The position numbers were made by a program, and so were the translations under genes. A stretch of 18,543 nucleotides of DNA from Treponema sp. GTDB lineage: Bacteria; Spirochaetota; Spirochaetia; Treponematales; Treponemataceae. The notes beneath the pieces were generated by a model that had not been told where the DNA came from, made no database searches, and saw nothing but the letters and a program-made list of their open reading frames with translations. Positions 14,377 through 18,543 of the stretch are shown piece after piece. The number at the start of each line of letters is the position of its first letter. Positions within the stretch are counted from its first letter, which is position 1. The stretch is taken from NCBI GenBank assembly GCA_016293005.1, contig JAEDFA010000039.1:1-18543 (forward strand), written 5' to 3'.

Positions 14377-17229
14377 CTACTTTATGAGCCGAGTCCAGTT
14401 TTTCTCGTTGAAAATATCAGAATGAACTTTGTAATACGGCGTATGATATTTTTCATCTTCAAGAACGAACTGAGTTTTATCCATTAGATAGAAAGAATCA
14501 AATTCGCGGAAAGTATTTATATCAAGACACGGATAAATCATAACTTCATCTTTCTGAATAAAATCACGGAATTTTTTGTGCGTGAAAGGATTTTCAGAAG
14601 AAACAGGAAGACCGTCAGTCGCAAGAATCAGAGTATCAGCATTTGTCATAAAATTGTCACTGATTCTAAATTTTCCAGATGCGCCAAAATCCTTGAACAT
14701 CAAAAGCGTATTATACTGGCTGTATTCATCACCAAATTCCATTCCTTTAAACGCAGGCAGATTCATTGACGCTCCGTGGTCACCCACAAAAATAATTCGT
14801 GTATTATCGTAAACACCGTTTTCTTTTAAGATTTTCATCCATTCTGCAAGTCTTAAAAGAGTTGTAGCCGTAATATGATAATATTCCACAGGTGCATCTG
14901 TTTCCGGCTCAAGAATTCCGTTTCCGCAAGTTGCAAGAGATTTTTCAAGATTCTTTTTTGGAAGATAAGTTCTTTCTTCTAAAACGCACGGTTCATGAGT
15001 CGTTTCATTATCGATAAAAATAAACGCAGGTTTTTCATTTGTAAAATCAGAGATTTCTGGAAGATAATACAGGCTCGCCCATTCGTCTAAAAATTTTGAA
15101 GGCACATTGTTCAAATAATGCGGAATCAATTCGCGGAAATAACAACCGCTGAAATAGAAAACCTGCCTTAAAACCGGCGGAAGCATTTCCATTAACGAAA
15201 ATGAACAGAGATTTCCTTCAACACAAAAAGCTTCTTTTTCAGGTTTAATTTCAGGATGCTCTTTTAAATACAAAGAAGAATATTTTTTTCCAGTTTCGTA
15301 AACTTTTACTTCAGGAACTTTTTTATATGCGCTTAAATCTCCGTGCCAAGTATAATTTGGAAGCGGAAGGTTTGCAACAGAAACATCGTAACCGGCATCA
15401 GAAAAAAGTTTAGGCATGACTAAAGTCGCTTCATTATGTTTGTCCTTTAAAAGTTCGTCCGGGCGTTTGTTGATATTTTCAGGCGTATATTCGTAGCCGC
15501 CCATCAAAGCCGGAGAAGCCTTTATCGTAGAACTGGAATACGAAACCGAATTTGGAAAAAGCGTAAACCCGCTGAAAACTTCGTTCAATTCTGGAAATTC
15601 CTTAAAAATATACGGAAACAAAGTCGGAATCGCCCTGTCCAAAAACAGAACCACGACATTTTTCTGAGTTTTCGAAAAATTATAAATTTTTGAAAGATTT
15701 TTCGATTCAGCCTGAGAAACTTGATTTTTCTGATTTGAAAGATTTTCCACAAGATTTTTGTATTCTTTATTGATTTTAAAAGAATTAACAGAAGCAAAAA
15801 TTACTTCGGAAGAAAGAAGAACTACAAGAAAAATTGACAAATACTTTTGAAGGCGGAATTTTGAAACTGCAAAAAGAAGTACAATCACAGCGGCAAAAGC
15901 AAAAATCGGTGCAGCAGTATAAAACAAAGTATATTTTTCAAGAGCCGCAGTATTATCAAGAACTGAAAAAATATTCATTGTTCCAAAATGCTGTCTGAAA
16001 ATATAAGCATTTAAAACTGCAGCGATAAAAAGAAAACTCCAAAGATACGAAAGTGATTTTTTAACTTTTTCAGAAAACAACTCAAAAATCAGAATCGGCC
16101 AGAATGTAAAAAGTCCTAAAGAAAACGAGAATGAGCCAAAAATAAAACTGAGAGGATTTGTTCTGTCATCGATAAAACTAAATTCAACAGGACTTGCAGA
16201 AATTACTTCTGACGGAAGAAGAAATCCGTGAAGAACCGAAAGCCCTAGCGCCGAAAAAAGCAAAAGCGAAAAATATTTCCCGACTGCAAAATCACCACCA
16301 GAGACATTCTGTTTTTGCGGAAGATTTTTTGAACGGATTTTTCTGAAAAAATCAAAAATAAAACGGAAAACTTTTCGTAAAAATCCGTAAGAAAATATTA
16401 CTGCTGCAACAAAAACTGCAAATGCAAAAAATATAAGACGCTTTTTAAATCCTAAAATTTGATTTCCCAAAACTCCGACTGAAGCGACCAATAAAATTAC
16501 AGCAATCGAATAAGAAACAACGCGAGCAGGATTTTTGAATTTTTCGTTTACGATATTTTTTAAAAGCGAAAAGAGATTGTTTAAAATCCAGTACAATACA
16601 AGTCCGCTCGGAGAATTATAAAGAATTACGAGAAAAATCACTGCAAGTCCGTAAACCTGAATTTTTTCACGAATCGGTGCATCTTTTAAATAAACGATTC
16701 CAGAAAAAATGTTTATGAGCGTCATCAAAATTGGAAGAACATTAATGAAAAATTCTTTCCCGAAAAGTGAAAACGAAATTAATTTATCAGGACTTCCCAA
16801 ATCTGAAAAAATTGCAAAAGAAGCGCCTTTCAATGATGGAGATGCCGAAAGAAAATGATATGCTGCAATAAAAAAAGGAATTTCGATAAGAATGGAAAGA
16901 CTTGAACGCAAAGCATAAAGCGGATGATAACCAGTCTGCCTGTAATATTCCTGAATCATCATAAAGCGTTCATCACCGGAAAATGTTTTCTTTATGTGAG
17001 AGAGCCATTTTGCCATTTTACGCTGAATATCGCGTTCTTTTTTTTGAAGATTGTCTGCAATATTATAAAGCGGAAGCGCAAGAAAATTTACCGCGAGGCT
17101 GACCGTAACAATAGATGCAAATATACCACCGCCCGCACATATTTTTTCTTTAGCAAAAACAAATACAAATTCGATTATCAACTCAATTGGCGCAATAATC
17201 AAATTATAAAAGAATGATAAAATACTCAT
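14377..17229 (-). CDS. YidC-like/alkaline phosphatase-superfamily fusion protein
   Basis: This is a 950-residue membrane protein of unusual build. Residues 1 to about 235 resemble the YidC/Oxa1 insertase core: AVNFLALPLY, the charged helical hairpin of about residues 58-98, YHPLYALRSSLSILIEIPFFIAAY (101-124) and two later helices (about 160-225). The groove Arg of YidC appears replaced by Asn48. Residues 237-482 add about seven hydrophobic segments. Residues from about 522 form an extracytoplasmic alkaline-phosphatase/sulfatase-type domain, as in LtaS- or phosphoglycerol-transferase-like enzymes: VVVLFLDRA (Asp531), YSSSTIKASPALMGG (Thr568, probable nucleophile), DNETTHEP (His745) and FVGDHGAS (Asp817, His818). 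It likely transfers or removes an alcohol phosphate on an envelope polymer; this is inferred. No clear ribosome site is seen; a TATACT box lies 6 bases before the ATG. It precedes the TagF-like operon by 132 bases. Confidence 0.85.
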   Translation of the reverse strand: MSILSFFYNLIIAPIELIIEFVFVFAKEKICAGGGIFASIVTVSLAVNFLALPLYNIADNLQKKERDIQRKMAKWLSHIKKTFSGDERFMMIQEYYRQTGYHPLYALRSSLSILIEIPFFIAAYHFLSASPSLKGASFAIFSDLGSPDKLISFSLFGKEFFINVLPILMTLINIFSGIVYLKDAPIREKIQVYGLAVIFLVILYNSPSGLVLYWILNNLFSLLKNIVNEKFKNPARVVSYSIAVILLVASVGVLGNQILGFKKRLIFFAFAVFVAAVIFSYGFLRKVFRFIFDFFRKIRSKNLPQKQNVSGGDFAVGKYFSLLLFSALGLSVLHGFLLPSEVISASPVEFSFIDDRTNPLSFIFGSFSFSLGLFTFWPILIFELFSEKVKKSLSYLWSFLFIAAVLNAYIFRQHFGTMNIFSVLDNTAALEKYTLFYTAAPIFAFAAVIVLLFAVSKFRLQKYLSIFLVVLLSSEVIFASVNSFKINKEYKNLVENLSNQKNQVSQAESKNLSKIYNFSKTQKNVVVLFLDRAIPTLFPYIFKEFPELNEVFSGFTLFPNSVSYSSSTIKASPALMGGYEYTPENINKRPDELLKDKHNEATLVMPKLFSDAGYDVSVANLPLPNYTWHGDLSAYKKVPEVKVYETGKKYSSLYLKEHPEIKPEKEAFCVEGNLCSFSLMEMLPPVLRQVFYFSGCYFRELIPHYLNNVPSKFLDEWASLYYLPEISDFTNEKPAFIFIDNETTHEPCVLEERTYLPKKNLEKSLATCGNGILEPETDAPVEYYHITATTLLRLAEWMKILKENGVYDNTRIIFVGDHGASMNLPAFKGMEFGDEYSQYNTLLMFKDFGASGKFRISDNFMTNADTLILATDGLPVSSENPFTHKKFRDFIQKDEVMIYPCLDINTFREFDSFYLMDKTQFVLEDEKYHTPYYKVHSDIFNEKNWTRLIK

Positions 17230-17235
17230 TTTTTC

Positions 17236-17241
17236 AGTATA
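17236..17241 (-). promoter_or_regulatory. Candidate -10 box of the YidC/phosphatase gene
   Basis: TATACT on the minus strand (5 of 6), 6 bases before the start codon. If used, the transcript would begin at or next to the ATG. The -35 region is weak. Confidence 0.3.
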
Positions 17242-17275
17242 ATCAAAAAGATAAGAAATTACATCAAAATTTTAC

Positions 17276-17294
17276 AAGAATTTTACAAATTCTT
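17276..17294. repeat. Perfect 8-bp inverted repeat, operator-like
   Basis: AAGAATTT and AAATTCTT flank a TAC centre, a perfect 8-bp inverted repeat of 19 bp in the gap between the divergent fusion gene and small membrane-protein gene. A 10-bp direct repeat AATTTTACAA occurs at 17268-17277 and 17279-17288, 11 bp apart (one helical turn). The short 3-base centre and lack of a T-run favour protein binding over a terminator. The regulator is unknown. Confidence 0.5.
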
Positions 17295-17340
17295 AAAAAA
17301 ATCCTGAACAAAAATTACTTTATACGCTTAAAAATCACCC

Positions 17341-17368
17341 TTGACTTTTAAAAACCTATCAATAAAAT
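17341..17368 (+). promoter_or_regulatory. Promoter of the 46-residue membrane protein gene
   Basis: TTGACT (17341-17346) and TAAAAT (17363-17368) are 16 bases apart, each 5 of 6 to consensus: the best -35/-10 pair near a start codon on the plus strand. The ATG at 17376 begins 7 bases after the -10 box, which predicts a leaderless or nearly leaderless transcript. Confidence 0.5.
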
Positions 17369-17375
17369 TAGTTAT

Positions 17376-17516
17376 ATGGAAGAAAACACAGAATCAACTC
17401 TTGAAACTCAAAGAAACAACAAAAAAATCCGCAACAAAATGGAAAATCTTCTCATATCTTTTGTAATTGCCTTTACAATCGTTATCGTCGGAGCGGTAAT
17501 TTTTATCATAAAATAA
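17376..17516 (+). CDS. Small single-span membrane protein, unknown function
   Basis: This is a 46-residue open frame not matching a family I recognise. Residues 1-21 are polar and charged (starting MEENTEST), and residues about 23-45 are one strong hydrophobic helix (LLISFVIAFTIVIVGAVIFI) ending in IIK. This layout suggests a cytoplasmic N-terminus and a single membrane span. A good promoter directly upstream supports expression; there is no ribosome site, consistent with a leaderless message. It is divergent from the YidC/phosphatase fusion and convergent with the ABC ATPase, 27 bases away. It could also be a chance frame; the promoter placement and clean TM pattern make it likely real. Confidence 0.55.
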   Translation: MEENTESTLETQRNNKKIRNKMENLLISFVIAFTIVIVGAVIFIIK

Positions 17517-17543
17517 TTCGTTTTAAAACTTTAAATTTTGTTC

Positions 17544-18536
17544 TCAATTCAACTTTATCTCAACCATTTTTAAAATGCACAGCGAAACAGTCTGAAAAAT
17601 TTCAAGCCGTTTTTCTATGCTTTCAAAATTAACAGTAAGAATTTGACTTTCTGTCTGGACTTTGTATTCAACGCGGCTTCCTAAAAATAACGAAGAAATT
17701 ATTTTTCCAGAAATCAATTTTTTATTTTTACTTTCTGCAGAATCCAAAGTTCTAGAAGCAAGTGAAAACCAGTCAGGGCGCACTAAAAAAGTTTTACCGT
17801 CTTGCAAAATAAAATTTGAAGCGCCTGAAAATTCTGCGGCAAAACGATTTTTCGGTTCAAAGTATAGATTTTCCGGCGTGTCATATTGAACAATTTTCCC
17901 ATTATTCATTACGGCAATTTTATCAGACAGAGAAAACGCTTCTTCTCTGTCATGAGTTACATACACAGTTGTAATTTTAAGGCGCTTTTGAATTTCTTTA
18001 AGTTCCTCGCGAACTTTGAGGCGAAGATTTGTATCAAGTGAAGAAAGCGGCTCGTCCATTAAAAGGATTTTTGGTTTTAGGACAAGTGAGCGACCAAGTG
18101 CAACGCGCTGTTGCTGACCACCTGAAAGTTCTGACGGAAAACGTTTCAAGAGATTTTGTATATCAAGATTTTCTGCAGTTGTTTTGACAATCTGTTCGTT
18201 TTGCGCTTTCTGCTCTTTTGACGGCTTTGTTAAGTTCAATCCGTAAAAAAGATTCTGTTCAACTGTAAGATGAGGAAAAAGCGCATAATCTTGAAATACC
18301 ATTCCGACTTTGCGTCTGTTCGGAAGAACATTATTTTGAATCTCGCCGTTAATTTTTATCGTGCCGGAATCAGGATTTAAAAAACCGGAAATTAATCTGA
18401 GGATTGTAGTTTTTCCGCAGCCGCTTGAACCAAGTAAAGTTGTAAAACTTCCCTCATCAACAGACAGATTAAAATCTTCAATAACGGCAGTATTTTTATA
18501 AGCGAATTTTACGTTCTCTAATTTTAATAATTCCAT
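17544..18536 (-). CDS. ABC transporter ATPase (FbpC/PotA-like)
   Basis: This is the cytoplasmic ATPase subunit of an ABC importer of the iron/spermidine/sulfate class, powering a membrane permease pair. The 330-residue protein has Walker A GSSGCGKTT (36-44), Q-loop Gln82, signature LSGGQ (137-141), Walker B LLMDEP (Asp161, Glu162) and switch His195, followed by a C-terminal TOBE-like domain (from about residue 245) containing LVRPDW. VFQDYALFPHLTV and the EFSGASNF joint are typical of the FbpC/PotA/CysA group. The substrate cannot be read from the ATPase alone. The ATG at 18536 is preceded by ACAGGTT, a partial ribosome site; the window ends 7 bases upstream, so permease and binding-protein genes would lie outside. 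No terminator is visible at its end. Confidence 0.93.
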   Translation of the reverse strand: MELLKLENVKFAYKNTAVIEDFNLSVDEGSFTTLLGSSGCGKTTILRLISGFLNPDSGTIKINGEIQNNVLPNRRKVGMVFQDYALFPHLTVEQNLFYGLNLTKPSKEQKAQNEQIVKTTAENLDIQNLLKRFPSELSGGQQQRVALGRSLVLKPKILLMDEPLSSLDTNLRLKVREELKEIQKRLKITTVYVTHDREEAFSLSDKIAVMNNGKIVQYDTPENLYFEPKNRFAAEFSGASNFILQDGKTFLVRPDWFSLASRTLDSAESKNKKLISGKIISSLFLGSRVEYKVQTESQILTVNFESIEKRLEIFQTVSLCILKMVEIKLN

Positions 18537-18543
18537 AACCTGT

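Noticed and set aside
17520..17529. GTTTTAAAAC palindrome between the small gene and the ABC ATPase
   Set aside because: It has no loop and no following T-run on either strand and is expected by chance in DNA this AT-rich, so it was not called a terminator.
17544..18536. Calling the ABC ATPase an iron transporter because of feoAB in the window
   Set aside because: The ATPase sequence fits several substrate classes, and its permease and binding protein are outside the window; feoAB is 10 kb away.

Overview
The window is low-GC, densely packed bacterial DNA with 12 protein genes. The gene content fits a host-associated spirochete of the Treponema type: a fused FeoAB, a lipoprotein ApbE, LicC-like and TagF-like genes in an organism expected to have two membranes, loose lipobox use and several genes without a clear Shine-Dalgarno site. 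That assignment is an inference; a Clostridia-like host is not excluded. No tRNA, rRNA, insertion sequence, CRISPR array or convincing rho-independent terminator was seen, and no gene-free stretch exceeds 300 bases.

Layout. 1-91: the sequence downstream of sbcC, with nothing recognisable. 92-4463 (minus): sbcD-sbcC, a DNA end-processing nuclease pair with overlapping genes. 4560-4925 (plus): a small, very acidic protein of unknown function, whose stop codon interlocks with the stop codon of the next gene. 4922-7258 (minus): feoAB, a ferrous iron transporter. 7446-10111 (plus): three overlapping genes coding for a MATE exporter, a NusG domain II membrane protein (EetA-like) and a Gx-transporter protein with an EcfT-like tail (EetB-like). 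10125-14244 (minus): an operon read in the order CDP-glycerol glycerophosphotransferase-like protein, nucleotidyltransferase/aminotransferase fusion, ApbE flavin transferase lipoprotein. 14377-17229 (minus): a very unusual YidC-like/alkaline-phosphatase-superfamily fusion. 17376-17516 (plus): a 46-residue single-span membrane protein. 17544-18536 (minus): an ABC transporter ATPase whose partner genes lie outside the window.

Two putative systems stand out. (1) MATE + EetA-like + EetB-like + ApbE lipoprotein resembles the core of flavin-based extracellular electron transfer. A MATE protein could be the FAD exporter that feeds ApbE, and feoAB next door could take up the ferrous iron produced by reduction. 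The NADH dehydrogenase, quinone genes and flavinylated acceptor are not in the window. (2) The YidC/phosphatase fusion, the TagF-like transferase and the cytidylyltransferase/aminotransferase look like a pathway that makes a CDP-activated amino-alcohol phosphate and places it, or glycerol phosphate, on an envelope polymer. The fusion protein keeps the apparent metal-site and nucleophile residues of the phosphatase fold, but seems to lack the groove arginine of true YidC insertases, so it may be a polymer-modifying enzyme with a repurposed membrane domain.

Regulation. Candidate promoters lie in each divergent gap. Several -10 boxes lie so close to the start codon that leaderless transcripts are possible. 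A perfect 8-bp inverted repeat at 17276-17294 lies between the fusion gene and the small membrane protein gene and looks like an operator.
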